Shown here in pieces: positions 49,131 to 59,698 of a stretch of DNA of 64,000 bases. The stretch covers positions 239,246 through 303,245 of the forward strand of contig JABWCF010000003.1 in NCBI GenBank assembly GCA_013359255.1, in the 5' to 3' direction. This DNA comes from Flavobacteriales bacterium (lineage in GTDB: Bacteria > Bacteroidota > Bacteroidia > Flavobacteriales_E > Vicingaceae). The position numbers were made by a program, and so were the translations under genes. The notes below the pieces were generated by a model that was not told the origin of the DNA, ran no database searches, and saw nothing but the letters and a program-made list of their open reading frames with translations. Position 1 is the stretch's first letter. The number at the start of each line of letters is the position of its first letter.

Positions 49131-51263
49131 ATGAAGAAAATGAAAAAAGTTCTATTATCGTTTATCGGATTGTCTTTAAGCTTGGCTATTCAGGCTCAAA
49201 ATAATACAAATTGGTGCGGAAGTGATCAACACCTTCAACAACACCTAAATGAAAACCCATCAAATCAAGAGATGTGGGATATCCAAATGGAACAACTTAG
49301 GCAAAAACAAGCTTATTTTGAACAACTCGGCAATAACGGAAACGAAGCCCTTCGCATTGTACCCGTAGTAGTACATATTATACACGATAACTGGAGTGGT
49401 AATATCTCTGATGAACAAGTAGAAGATGCATTACGTGTAATGACAGAAGATTTTAAACGTTTAAATACGGACTCTAATGATACCAGAGCCCTCTTTAAAC
49501 CTTTTGCCGCCAATTGCGAGTTAGAATTCAGGCTTGCCAAAATAGACCCTAATGGAAATTGCACTAAAGGCATTGTACGCGTAAACTCTGTACTTACAAA
49601 CAGTGCCTACGAAAATGTAAAAGCATTAAGTTACTGGAACAGCAGTAAATACTTTAATATTTGGGTAGTAAAAACCATTGCTAATTTTACAGGTGGCGGA
49701 GGAACTATTTTGGGGTATGCTCAGTTTCCGGGCCAAGGCTCTTGGAACACCTACGGAGTAGTTTGCAGAAACGACCAATTTGGAACCATCGGTACAGCCA
49801 CAGGAGCAGATGGAAGGACCATGAGCCACGAAGCAGGACACTGCCTTGGTCTATTACACACCTTTCAGGGAAATTGCGGTAGCAATTGCAGTACCAGTGG
49901 CGATTATGTGTGCGATACCCCACCAACGTATGATGCAACATACGCTTGTAATCTATCTCAGAATACTTGTACCAATGATGCCAGCGGACCTAGTGCATAC
50001 AACACAAACGTAGTTGATCAGATAGAAAACTACATGAGCTACGATGCCTGCCAAAATATGTTTTCGCTTGGACAAAAAGCAAGAATCAATGCCGCCATTG
50101 CCCAGTTCAGTCAATTAACTTCTCTTGTTTCCAATTCGAACAATATTGCAACGGGAACCAACAACGGTTATGTAACGCAAACCTGCAAGCCTATAGCCGA
50201 TTTTAAACAAAGTATAAATATGATTTGTACCGGAGCTTCGGTAGTTTTCTCAGATATGTCGTACAATGCACCTGTTACTACCCGCAACTGGACATTTACA
50301 GCCGGGAATCCTGCTTCATCTACCGACTCTACTAAATCGGTAAGTTACAATACGGTCGGAAAACACAACGTATCTTTAACCGTTGCAAATGGCGTAGGGA
50401 ACAGCACTAAAACCGTAAACGGAGCAGTAATAGTTAGTTCTACCACCGCAAGCTATTCCGGCTGGGGCTATCAAGAAGGATTTGAAAATGCCGGAACTTT
50501 TAGCAACGACTGGATTGTAGTTGACCCTTCGGGAACTCGCAAATGGGAACGTATTACTACAACCGGATACAACAGTTCTTCTTCCATACGCATATTAAAC
50601 TTAACCGGAAATGGCGAAGGAGAATGGGACGAAATTATTTCACCCTCTTTTAATATTTCGCAAGTACCCAGCCCTGAACTTAAATTTAAAGTGGCTTATG
50701 CTCAGAAAAACTCTTCTTCTAATGATAATTTAAGAGTTTATTACTCTACTAACTGCGGACAATCTTGGGTATTAAAATACACCAAATCAGGTTCACAGTT
50801 TTCATCTGTTGGCCCAACCGCTACTAATTTTGTTCCGAATTCGCCAAGCCAGTGGAAAGAAGAAACAGTAAATCTTAGTGGAATATCGGGCAATAGCAAT
50901 CTCCGCATTAAATTTTATTTTAAAAATGGTGTAGGAAACAATATTTATATTGATGACATTAACATTGGTGGAGCAAACAGTATTAGTGAAACTTTATTAG
51001 AGCACAATACTTTACAAGTATATCCAAATCCTGCCACTACAGGAGCTACTGTTTCCTTTACTTTACTGAAAGAGGCAAGTTTTGCTCGTTTGCAAATTGT
51101 TGATGTTTTGGGCAAAGAGATAGGAACCGTATTTAAAGGTAGTATAAGCCAAGGAAAACACACCGTTGAAATAAACGATTTCAGCCATTTTACTTCGGGA
51201 GTTTACTTTATTAAACTGGAAGCCGATGGACAAGTGTTTACTCAAAAACTTATTATTGAATAA
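49131..51263 (+). CDS. Secreted M43 (pappalysin-like) zinc metalloprotease with PKD-like domain and T9SS C-terminal domain
   Basis: MSHEAGHCLGLLHTFQG zinc motif, YMSYDACQNMFSLGQKARI, LQVYPNPATTGATVSFTL...GVYFIKLEADGQVFTQKLIIE. Confidence 0.92.
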   Translation: MKKMKKVLLSFIGLSLSLAIQAQNNTNWCGSDQHLQQHLNENPSNQEMWDIQMEQLRQKQAYFEQLGNNGNEALRIVPVVVHIIHDNWSGNISDEQVEDALRVMTEDFKRLNTDSNDTRALFKPFAANCELEFRLAKIDPNGNCTKGIVRVNSVLTNSAYENVKALSYWNSSKYFNIWVVKTIANFTGGGGTILGYAQFPGQGSWNTYGVVCRNDQFGTIGTATGADGRTMSHEAGHCLGLLHTFQGNCGSNCSTSGDYVCDTPPTYDATYACNLSQNTCTNDASGPSAYNTNVVDQIENYMSYDACQNMFSLGQKARINAAIAQFSQLTSLVSNSNNIATGTNNGYVTQTCKPIADFKQSINMICTGASVVFSDMSYNAPVTTRNWTFTAGNPASSTDSTKSVSYNTVGKHNVSLTVANGVGNSTKTVNGAVIVSSTTASYSGWGYQEGFENAGTFSNDWIVVDPSGTRKWERITTTGYNSSSSIRILNLTGNGEGEWDEIISPSFNISQVPSPELKFKVAYAQKNSSSNDNLRVYYSTNCGQSWVLKYTKSGSQFSSVGPTATNFVPNSPSQWKEETVNLSGISGNSNLRIKFYFKNGVGNNIYIDDINIGGANSISETLLEHNTLQVYPNPATTGATVSFTLLKEASFARLQIVDVLGKEIGTVFKGSISQGKHTVEINDFSHFTSGVYFIKLEADGQVFTQKLIIE

Positions 51264-51269
51264 AACAAA

Positions 51270-51322
51270 AAAAGCGTATACAAAAAAGGGAGGCATTGCC
51301 TCCCTTTTTTGTATACGCTTTT
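51270..51322. terminator. Very long perfect bidirectional terminator hairpin (26-bp stem) between convergent genes
   Basis: aaaagcgtatacaaaaaagggaggca (51270-51295) / tgcctcccttttttgtatacgctttt (51297-51322). Confidence 0.9.
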
Positions 51323-52037
51323 AAAATAAATTATACTTTAGAATACACCAAATAGCTCTTAGCCCATCTTTCCAACCAATTTTTTTTCCCTCAGCATAGG
51401 TTCGGCCGTAGTAAGATATACCCACTTCATAAATCCTAATATCAGGTATGCGGGCTAACTTTGCCGTAACTTCAGGTTCAAAACCAAATCTTTTTTCTTT
51501 TAGCGTAAGGCTTTTTGCAATATCAGCACGTATTAATTTATAACATGTTTCCATATCGGTTAAATTTAAATTGGAAAACATATTGGAAAGAAAGGTAAGA
51601 AATTTATTTCCTATAGAATGCCAGAAAAATAAAATACGGTGTGGGTGATGCCCCATAAAACGGGAACCGAACACTACATCGGCAAAACCTTCAACAACAG
51701 GTTTTAAAAGTAAGTTAAACTCTCTGGGATCGTATTCTAAATCGGCATCTTGAACAATTAAAAAATCGCCTGTGGCTAGTTCGATGGCTTTGTGAATAGC
51801 TGCCCCTTTACCCATATTTACTCTTTGATTGAACAAAGTAATATGTTGGCTCGGGTGCTGTTGTATGTACTTTTCTACAACTTGTTGTGTATTATCTTTA
51901 GAACAATCGTTTACAATTACTATCTCTTTTTCGATAGAATTTATTAGCACCACTTCATCTATTTTTTTTAAAATAGATTCTATAGTCCTTTCTTCGTTAT
52001 AAGCGGGTACGAGTATAGAGAGCTTCTTAATGTTCAT
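51321..52037 (-). CDS. Glycosyltransferase family 2 (dolichol-phosphate mannosyltransferase-like)
   Basis: [58 protein letters not shown]. Confidence 0.92.
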   Translation of the reverse strand: MNIKKLSILVPAYNEERTIESILKKIDEVVLINSIEKEIVIVNDCSKDNTQQVVEKYIQQHPSQHITLFNQRVNMGKGAAIHKAIELATGDFLIVQDADLEYDPREFNLLLKPVVEGFADVVFGSRFMGHHPHRILFFWHSIGNKFLTFLSNMFSNLNLTDMETCYKLIRADIAKSLTLKEKRFGFEPEVTAKLARIPDIRIYEVGISYYGRTYAEGKKIGWKDGLRAIWCILKYNLF

Positions 52038-53634
52038 TTATTTTATAGGGTTGTAAATCGAAAACAGAAATAGATTGATTGTAATCGCCTAGCGGGTATT
52101 TTAAAAATGGTTTTACATGTGGTAAGGAAAAAACAGAACTATCAGAAATAAATAAATATTTTGCACCCAAATGAATTCTTTGGATAATGGCGGTAGAATC
52201 GCTCAGTTTGTTTACAAAATTGTTATACCCCTTTTGGTTCATTAAATACAAAGATATGTTTATAGAATTATCCGGTAAAGATATTACCACATCATTTGGT
52301 TTTATACCTATACTACGGTTATAATCTTCAATAGTATAAAAGTTGGTATTTACTCCCCAACGTATATAATCCCAAAAATCAACTTCACTTTTAAATGCAA
52401 TGGGCAATAGTTTACTTTTTTCTAAACTAAATACATTCCAATGCCGCATCTTGAGGTTGTTCGATGCATATACAATATTAAAAACCAACAACAGAGAAAG
52501 TAATATTTTGAATGATAAAGAACGGAAAACATGTATGTATTTTTCTTTAAGAAAGAATAGAAACGAAGTAATTACAGCAAGTGGTAAAATAATAGGATTA
52601 ATTAAATAATAATCGTGATTATCGAGTGCATTAAACCATAATATTAAATACAACAGCACCCCAATAAAAAGAAACAAATTGAGTAACGCAAAAAACAAGT
52701 TGTGCTTTTTTAACAACAAAAGCAGTTGCATTAAAAACAGAATAATTAAAGTAGGAAAACTAAAAACCTGATGTATCATAAAATCTTTTGCAAAGCCCAA
52801 TACTCTGTTAATATTAGCGGAATCCATTTCCCAAACGGGCCAAAAACCGTTGAAGGTGTATTTGCCACCATGCAAACTATTGTAATGTTCGGCATATAAA
52901 TACCAAGCTGCAATCATTAAAAAAGAAAGAAAAAACAGTGAAAATTCATAAAGTTTATAGTGCAGTACTGTTGGTTTTCTAAATTTTAAAAGCACCAGTA
53001 AATATTCTATACAGTAAATTCCAAATAAAGCAATTAAACTCATTCCTGCTGAAATTTTTAGCAATGCCCCTAAAGCAAAAAATAAAACACTGATTAGAAA
53101 AAGATATTTTTTTCTGCGTTTAAAATATTGGTAGTAATAATACCAACCCAACAGCACCAAGTTAAAAGCAGGAACATCGGTTAAAAAATTAATAGAGTAG
53201 TAGGCAATAACGGGCGATGTGATTACCAGCAAAGAAATAATGTACGCATAGAATTTATTCTCTAACAATTCTTGTAGTAACTTGTAAAGTGCAAATAGAG
53301 AAATAAAACACAACAGATAAGTAAACATACGGTATAGAAACTCGCTTTGTCCGAATACTTGCCACATTTTAGCCATCGCATAATAGAGCAACGGAAACTC
53401 TCCGGCACTTTTTCCGGAAGTGTTTTCATCACTAAAATACTGATGAATGGCAGGTTCAAAAAAACCAGCCGTTCCATCGTAATAGTTGTACGTTAAAGAA
53501 AGGCAATCGGCTTGCCTCCACTGATGGTACGGCTGAGGGCGTAAAGGAAGTATTTTATGGTAAGAATAAAATAAGGAGATAGCGATGTAACTGATGATAA
53601 AAACAGCAACCTCTTTTTTAAAAAATTGTTTCAA
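52027..53634 (-). CDS. Polytopic GT-C-type glycosyltransferase family membrane protein
   Basis: [19 protein letters not shown] and multiple TM segments; 11-nt overlap with the GT2 gene. Confidence 0.7.
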   Translation of the reverse strand: MKQFFKKEVAVFIISYIAISLFYSYHKILPLRPQPYHQWRQADCLSLTYNYYDGTAGFFEPAIHQYFSDENTSGKSAGEFPLLYYAMAKMWQVFGQSEFLYRMFTYLLCFISLFALYKLLQELLENKFYAYIISLLVITSPVIAYYSINFLTDVPAFNLVLLGWYYYYQYFKRRKKYLFLISVLFFALGALLKISAGMSLIALFGIYCIEYLLVLLKFRKPTVLHYKLYEFSLFFLSFLMIAAWYLYAEHYNSLHGGKYTFNGFWPVWEMDSANINRVLGFAKDFMIHQVFSFPTLIILFLMQLLLLLKKHNLFFALLNLFLFIGVLLYLILWFNALDNHDYYLINPIILPLAVITSFLFFLKEKYIHVFRSLSFKILLSLLLVFNIVYASNNLKMRHWNVFSLEKSKLLPIAFKSEVDFWDYIRWGVNTNFYTIEDYNRSIGIKPNDVVISLPDNSINISLYLMNQKGYNNFVNKLSDSTAIIQRIHLGAKYLFISDSSVFSLPHVKPFLKYPLGDYNQSISVFDLQPYKINEH

Positions 53635-53646
53635 CTTTTATTCAGA

Positions 53647-54303
53647 TTAAAAAATCATTTCCGGAACAGTTCCCTCTACTACCAAGCGTCCTTGCGTTTT
53701 ATTTTTAATTTCTTCTACACTCACACCGGGAGCTCTTTCCAATAAACGAAATCCATCGTTTTGGGTAACTTCCAATACGGCTAAATCCGATACAATTTTT
53801 TTTACGCACTTAATACCTGTTAAAGGCAGCGTACACTCTGTTAGTAATTTGCTTTGTCCGTCTTTACTACAATGTTGCATCGCTACAATAATGTTTTTTG
53901 CAGAAGCCACTAAATCCATAGCCCCACCCATGCCTTTTACCATTTTACCCGGAATTTTCCAGTTGGCAATATCGCCTGTATCGCTTACTTCCATAGCACC
54001 CAATACAGTAAGGTGTACTTTTCCGGCACGAATCATTCCGAAACTTAAAGCCGAATCGAAAAAGGCAGAACCCGAAATAGTAGTTATAGTTTGTTTTCCT
54101 GCATTTATTAAATCGGGGTCTTCTTCTCCCTCAAACGGAAATGGACCAATACCCAACAGCCCGTTTTCTGATTGCAACACTACATTTATTCCATTGGGAA
54201 TATAATTTGCAACAAGTGTAGGTATTCCTATGCCAAGGTTAACGTAATATCCATCTTTCAGTTCTTTTGCAATACGTTGTGCAATTTGTTCTTTAGTAAG
54301 CAT
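53647..54303 (-). CDS. scoB: 3-oxoacid CoA-transferase subunit B
   Basis: YYVNLGIGIPTLVANYI, LQSENGLLGIGPFPFEGEEDPDLINAGKQT, MGGAMDLVASAK. Confidence 0.93.
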   Translation of the reverse strand: MLTKEQIAQRIAKELKDGYYVNLGIGIPTLVANYIPNGINVVLQSENGLLGIGPFPFEGEEDPDLINAGKQTITTISGSAFFDSALSFGMIRAGKVHLTVLGAMEVSDTGDIANWKIPGKMVKGMGGAMDLVASAKNIIVAMQHCSKDGQSKLLTECTLPLTGIKCVKKIVSDLAVLEVTQNDGFRLLERAPGVSVEEIKNKTQGRLVVEGTVPEMIF

Positions 54304-54307
54304 GTGT

Positions 54308-56098
54308 TTATTTATTTTCTATGTAAAACAATTTTAGAGAATCTATATTTGCAGAAAACTGCTGTTTGTCTATGTTCCAAAGATAAATTTTTATAATTAC
54401 CTGTGAGTATTTATTTGAGGGAATAGTACGTACAAATTTTTTCTGTTCGCCCTTCCACTTAGATTTTATCCAATGCAGGGGAATGTAATCGTACAACAAC
54501 ACATTTCCATTGATATCTTTTGTCTCTAATACAAGTTGTGCGTGAAAAGGGTGCTTTTCAGTACTGAATATGCCACTAAACTGTACTTGCATATCCAAAT
54601 AATTGCTAGGCAATGTATCGGAAAAGATATCCAAAAACTCGTAATCGCCACTCATATTAGTACTTGTGTTGTAGGTAGGATAAAGCGTTTTTTCGGCAAA
54701 CTTTTTTCGTTTGTATAAAGTAAGAGCGTTAAGTTTTTGAGAAAAAATCTCTTCATACAAATCGGTTTTTAGAGTATCAAAATAATAGGAGGGCGTTACT
54801 AATAAATCGGCATTTAAGTCGGGTTTAGGTTGTATATGCATATTTTGCAGTTGTCCGCCATATTTTAAATTATAGTAAGCCCAGCTCATTTCGTAAAGAT
54901 GATAGGCATTCACAGTTAACACTGCATTTGTTTTGTTTTGTATTTTTTCAACTAGCTTGTAAACATCTTCTGTTAAATAAAGATTATTCCATAATTGAGT
55001 ACTTGTAAAGCTTGTATTTGCAATAGTGTAAAAAGGAAAGTATAAAGCAAGCAAGTTTGTATAAATAAACTTTTTATTCCAAGTAACAAGTTTATCGAAA
55101 GCAAAAAATAGAATACTCATTGAAAGAGGTATCAAATAAATTCCGGCACGATCTTCCGGATAGTTTACATGTAGTATTTTTTCTAATAAAATTACCGCTA
55201 TTACATTGCCTAATAATAACAGAGATGAAAATTTTTCGAAAGAAAAATATTTTTTTAAATCGAGAAAAATCGGTTTGTTATATAAATTAATAAACACCGA
55301 ACAAACCATAAGGATAGCGAGCAGAATAAGGAACCATGTTTCATTTTTTCCGAATTGATAAAGCGAAAGTGTTTTCATGGTAACTTCCATAAAACCATCG
55401 GTAGAACCTAAGTACAATAGTCCTTTTTCCTTCATCTGAAAAGCATAAACAGCAGCAGGAATATAAAACAGTAAACCGGGAATAAACAGCAATAAATAGT
55501 GTATAAACTGTTTGGAACGAGCCACAAAAACAAGATAAAAAAAATAGGCTGCAATAAAAATCAGGTAGTTGTTTAACAGCGACATGTTTGCCCATGCCGC
55601 CAAAGCCATAAATAACCAAGCTTTTAGTGCATGTCGGTTTTTATTGGTTTGAAAAAACAATACTAAATAAAACAAAGCACCCCACCAAAAAGCGATAGAC
55701 ATTCCGTAGCCTCTGCACAAAGTAAAAAAATCGAGTAAAAAAATAGGCGTAAGCATAGCCACCTGAAAAGCATAGCGGCTTACAAGATGTTTTAAAAAAT
55801 ACGAAGTGCGATAAATAAAGTATGCATACGTCAAAAAGGAAAGTACATTGGGCAAACGAATCCAGACTAAATCGTATCCGAAAAGTTTGTAGAAAATCCA
55901 AGCAAATGCCGAGTTTAAAATATGGTTATTGGCATCCCAGTGTGCCCGCCATGGCCAAAAATTTTCTTTGTGTATGTAATGAAAAAAAGTAGCCGCCTCA
56001 TCGTGCGAAAAAGCCTGTAGAGCGGCCTTACATACAAGAAAAACAAAAATAAATGCACTAAACAGCCAAAAGAAAGTACGATTTCGGGTATCCTTCAT
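54308..56098 (-). CDS. Polytopic GT-C-like membrane protein
   Basis: FSHDEAATFFHYIHKENFWPWRAHWDANNHILNSAFAWIFYKLFGYDLVWIRLPNVL (acidic loop-1 motif), many TM segments. Confidence 0.65.
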   Translation of the reverse strand: MKDTRNRTFFWLFSAFIFVFLVCKAALQAFSHDEAATFFHYIHKENFWPWRAHWDANNHILNSAFAWIFYKLFGYDLVWIRLPNVLSFLTYAYFIYRTSYFLKHLVSRYAFQVAMLTPIFLLDFFTLCRGYGMSIAFWWGALFYLVLFFQTNKNRHALKAWLFMALAAWANMSLLNNYLIFIAAYFFYLVFVARSKQFIHYLLLFIPGLLFYIPAAVYAFQMKEKGLLYLGSTDGFMEVTMKTLSLYQFGKNETWFLILLAILMVCSVFINLYNKPIFLDLKKYFSFEKFSSLLLLGNVIAVILLEKILHVNYPEDRAGIYLIPLSMSILFFAFDKLVTWNKKFIYTNLLALYFPFYTIANTSFTSTQLWNNLYLTEDVYKLVEKIQNKTNAVLTVNAYHLYEMSWAYYNLKYGGQLQNMHIQPKPDLNADLLVTPSYYFDTLKTDLYEEIFSQKLNALTLYKRKKFAEKTLYPTYNTSTNMSGDYEFLDIFSDTLPSNYLDMQVQFSGIFSTEKHPFHAQLVLETKDINGNVLLYDYIPLHWIKSKWKGEQKKFVRTIPSNKYSQVIIKIYLWNIDKQQFSANIDSLKLFYIENK

Positions 56099-56107
56099 AA
56101 GTGTGGG

Positions 56108-56818
56108 TTACACTTTTTTTCTGAGAGTGCGTTGTTCAATTCGCTTTTCGTAATTCCCTCCCTGAAAAATGCGGTGAACGTATATGCCCGGCAGGTGAAT
56201 ATGGTCGGGATCTAATTTGCCGGCAGGTACCAATTCTTCTACCTCGGCAATAGTAATTTTACCCGCCATGGCAATGAGCGGGTTGAAATTGCGGGAGGTT
56301 GCTTTAAAGATTAAATTGCCCATGGTGTCACCTTTCCATGCTTTTACTATAGAGTAGTCTATTTCAAAGGCATATTCCATAAGATATTCTTTTTCTTCTC
56401 CGTTAAAAACAAATGTTCTCGATTCTTTTCCGTTTGCGATTTCTGTGCCAACACCGGCAGGAGTGTAAATAGCAGGCATTCCGTATCCGGCTGCCATAAG
56501 ACGTGTAGCCAATGTGCCTTGCGGAATTAAATCTACCTCTAACTCACCGCTTAGAAGCTGACGTTCAAATTCGGCATTCTCTCCTACATAAGAGGAAATC
56601 ATTTTTTTAACTTGTTTTTTTTGGAGCATTAAACCTATTCCAAAATCATCTACCCCTGCGTTGTTAGAGATGCAGGTTAAATTTTTAATGCCTTTGTTTA
56701 CAATAGCGGAAATGCAATTTTCAGGAATACCGCAAAGGCCAAAGCCTCCGAGACCAAGTACCATATTGTCTGTTATTCCTTTAATGGCTTCTTCTGCGTT
56801 TGCTACGGTTTTATTCAT
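56108..56818 (-). CDS. scoA: 3-oxoacid CoA-transferase subunit A
   Basis: NMVLGLGGFGLCGIPENCISAIV, CISNNAGVDDFGIGLML, YTPAGVGTEIANGKESRTF. Confidence 0.93.
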   Translation of the reverse strand: MNKTVANAEEAIKGITDNMVLGLGGFGLCGIPENCISAIVNKGIKNLTCISNNAGVDDFGIGLMLQKKQVKKMISSYVGENAEFERQLLSGELEVDLIPQGTLATRLMAAGYGMPAIYTPAGVGTEIANGKESRTFVFNGEEKEYLMEYAFEIDYSIVKAWKGDTMGNLIFKATSRNFNPLIAMAGKITIAEVEELVPAGKLDPDHIHLPGIYVHRIFQGGNYEKRIEQRTLRKKV

Positions 56819-56826
56819 AGAAATAG

Positions 56827-59223
56827 TTATTTATTAAAATCTTCTTCGCCTGTGTTTTGTTGTTGATAAATGCTGCAATCGAGTTCTACTTTTAAAGGAG
56901 CTTCTGGTTTCTCAAAATCTCCCTGAGAATATTTAAGCTTGGTATCGGCAAAAACTTTTTGCATATAATAGCCCCAAATGGGTAAGCCCATATTAGCTCC
57001 TTGCCCATAATAGGTAGAGGAAAAACGCACACTGCGATCTTCGGCACCTACCCACACTCCTGTTACCAAATCCGGAGTTAAGCCCATAAACCATGCATCG
57101 GAGTTATTTTGTGTAGTACCAGTTTTGGCAGCAATAGGGCTTCTAAATCCAACATAGGGACGGTCTTTGGTTATGCTTCCCCTCAGCCGCATTCCGGTAC
57201 CTGTGGTTTTTCCTTTGGCTTTATTGTAAGCTCCATCAACAACACCTTTCATAAGTTGTACCATAACGTATGCCGATTGTTCATCGAGTGCCTCTTTACT
57301 TTTTGGAATAAATTCTTTGATAACATTGCCGTGTTTATCTTCTATTCTCATAAGATAGGTAGGCTGAATCCAAACTCCTTTGTTTGCAAAAGTGGAATTG
57401 GCTCCGGTAAGTTCATATACATTTAAATCGGCAACGCCTAAACACAATGAAGGAACGGGTTCCAGGTGACTTGTAATACCTAAATCGCGGGCCATATCTA
57501 CTACGGTTTGCGGACCAAAGCGTTTCATAATCCATGCGGTAACAGTGTTCAGAGAGTTAGCTAATGCATATTTAAGGGTTACATTGTATCCGTAATCTGG
57601 CTCAGAATTTTTGGGTGTCCAATCTTGCAATAAACCAAACTCTCCTTTTCTAAAAGTATATTGTACGTTGGGTAATTCGTAACAAGGCGAAAACCCATCA
57701 CGCATTGCCACCGAGTATACAATGGGTTTAAATGTAGAACCCACTTGGCGCTTTGCCTGGTATACATGGTCGAAAGCGAAGTGTTTAAAATTGATTCCAC
57801 CTACCCACGCACGAATATACCCGGTTTGGGGTTCCATACTCATTAATCCAGCTTGTAAAAAACTTTTGTAATAGCGTATAGAATCGATAGGGGCAAGAAG
57901 TGTGTCTTTATCGCCATTCCATGTAAACACCGTCATTTTTGCCTTTTTCCCAAAATAAGCATCGAGCGAATCGGAGGGTAAAGCTTGCCATTGGGTATTG
58001 CAATCACTGGAAGTACAATGGTAAAAATAACTTTTGCCTTCTTTCATTTTTTCAATAGATTTTCCTCTTCGGTTGCATTTTGGGCATTCATTACCTATAA
58101 AAATTCGGTAGCGTTGCGAGCGTTTTATGGCAATATCTAAAATTTGTTTTATTTCTCGTTGCGAAACACGCGAATCGAAAGGGGCATTTTTTTTCTTTTT
58201 TAAATCGTTGAAAAGGGCCGGTTGTAAATGTGTTTTCAGGTGTTCCTGCACCGCCCATTCGGCATATTCTTGCATTCGGGAATGTATGGTGGTATAAATT
58301 TTTAATCCGTCTTTGTAAATGTCGTAAGGAGTACCATCTTTCTTTGCCAATTTGTAATGGCCGTTTTCGTCTTTTTCTTTAAAGAGGGCATCTAGTTCTA
58401 TTCTTAATACTTCTCTGAAATACGGGGCAATTCCTTCTTTATGGTCTACTACTTTATAATTTAATTTTAAGGGAACCGCTTTTAGTGAATCAAATTCATT
58501 TTTTGAAAGAGTGTTATTTTTTACCATTTGTGCTAAAACCACATTTCTGCGAAACATAGTGGTATCAGGTCTTTTCACAGGATTAAAAAGGGATGGATTT
58601 TTTGCCATACCAACCAACATAGCTGCTTCTTCCAATAACAACTCGTTGGGTTCTTTGCTAAAATACACATTGGCAGCCGATTTTACTCCTACTGCATTGT
58701 TTACAAAATCGAGGCGATTGAAGTACATGGCTATAATTTCTTCTTTGGTATAATATCTTTCTAAGCGTACGGCAATAATCCATTCTTGTAATTTTTGCAT
58801 AATACGTTCTGCCATATTGCTGGCAGGTTCGTTAAAAAGCATTTTCGCCAATTGTTGTGTAATGGTGCTGGCTCCACCTGCTTTTCCGAGTTTTACCACA
58901 GCCCTTACCAAGCCCCTGAAATCGATTCCGGAATGATTATAAAAACGCTCGTCTTCGGTTGCTACCAAGGCGGTAATAAGATGCGGAGATAAATCGGAAT
59001 AACGGATATTAACGCGGTTTTCTTTAAAGTACCTTCCCAATGTTTTACCATCGGCCGAAATAATTTCGCTGGCTAAATTGCTTTTGGGGTTTTCCAAATC
59101 TTCGAATGAGGGGAGCGGTTGAAACCCCAGCCAACCATTTCCGGCACAAAGCATAACAAACAGGAACATTAAAAAACAGCCACCAAAAAGAATCCATAAA
59201 TATTTTACTTTATTTTTCAGCAT
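56827..59223 (-). CDS. Penicillin-binding protein 1A (transglycosylase/transpeptidase)
   Basis: ATEDERFYNHSGIDFRGLVRAV, GGASTITQQLAKMLF, RQVGSTFKPIVYSVAM (SxxK), AAKTGTTQNNSDAWFMG. Confidence 0.95.
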   Translation of the reverse strand: MLKNKVKYLWILFGGCFLMFLFVMLCAGNGWLGFQPLPSFEDLENPKSNLASEIISADGKTLGRYFKENRVNIRYSDLSPHLITALVATEDERFYNHSGIDFRGLVRAVVKLGKAGGASTITQQLAKMLFNEPASNMAERIMQKLQEWIIAVRLERYYTKEEIIAMYFNRLDFVNNAVGVKSAANVYFSKEPNELLLEEAAMLVGMAKNPSLFNPVKRPDTTMFRRNVVLAQMVKNNTLSKNEFDSLKAVPLKLNYKVVDHKEGIAPYFREVLRIELDALFKEKDENGHYKLAKKDGTPYDIYKDGLKIYTTIHSRMQEYAEWAVQEHLKTHLQPALFNDLKKKKNAPFDSRVSQREIKQILDIAIKRSQRYRIFIGNECPKCNRRGKSIEKMKEGKSYFYHCTSSDCNTQWQALPSDSLDAYFGKKAKMTVFTWNGDKDTLLAPIDSIRYYKSFLQAGLMSMEPQTGYIRAWVGGINFKHFAFDHVYQAKRQVGSTFKPIVYSVAMRDGFSPCYELPNVQYTFRKGEFGLLQDWTPKNSEPDYGYNVTLKYALANSLNTVTAWIMKRFGPQTVVDMARDLGITSHLEPVPSLCLGVADLNVYELTGANSTFANKGVWIQPTYLMRIEDKHGNVIKEFIPKSKEALDEQSAYVMVQLMKGVVDGAYNKAKGKTTGTGMRLRGSITKDRPYVGFRSPIAAKTGTTQNNSDAWFMGLTPDLVTGVWVGAEDRSVRFSSTYYGQGANMGLPIWGYYMQKVFADTKLKYSQGDFEKPEAPLKVELDCSIYQQQNTGEEDFNK

Positions 59224-59224
59224 A

Positions 59225-59698
59225 TTATTTACTGTTTTTTTCTATTCGCAATCCTACATCGGTTATAGCTTCCAGTTTTTCGTGTCGCATAGCTTGTATG
59301 TAATTTACTTTGTATTTACCTAGCATTGGAAACTTTACACCCCATTTGTATGGAATGCGATTGTCCCATAAATTGCCGGCACTTTTTCCAAGAAACCGGC
59401 CTTTTTCATCGGTAAGTAAACAGTTTAATGTATCGGTGGCTTTTTTTCCATCGGGTGCGGTAAGTTGTAAAAAAAGATAAATGTTGCTATAGGGATAATC
59501 ATTGCGATTGCGAATATTAATTAGAATGTTGTATTCGGCCAGGGTATCGGTTATTTCAAATTCAAATGTGGCCATGTTGTCCATTGCCCAAGAGCCTCCT
59601 TCTACCGTTATATTTTGTTCGAACACCCTGTTTTTATCGCAGGCCAAAAACATCAGACTTAGAACTGATAAAAAAATGTATAAGGCACTATTTTTCAC
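59225..59698 (-). CDS. gldH: Gliding motility lipoprotein GldH
   Basis: Lipobox LMFLAC; VEGGSWAMDNMATFEFEITDTLAEYNILINIRNRNDYPYSNIYLFLQL; neighbours pbp1A and ricT. Confidence 0.85.
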   Translation of the reverse strand: MKNSALYIFLSVLSLMFLACDKNRVFEQNITVEGGSWAMDNMATFEFEITDTLAEYNILINIRNRNDYPYSNIYLFLQLTAPDGKKATDTLNCLLTDEKGRFLGKSAGNLWDNRIPYKWGVKFPMLGKYKVNYIQAMRHEKLEAITDVGLRIEKNSK

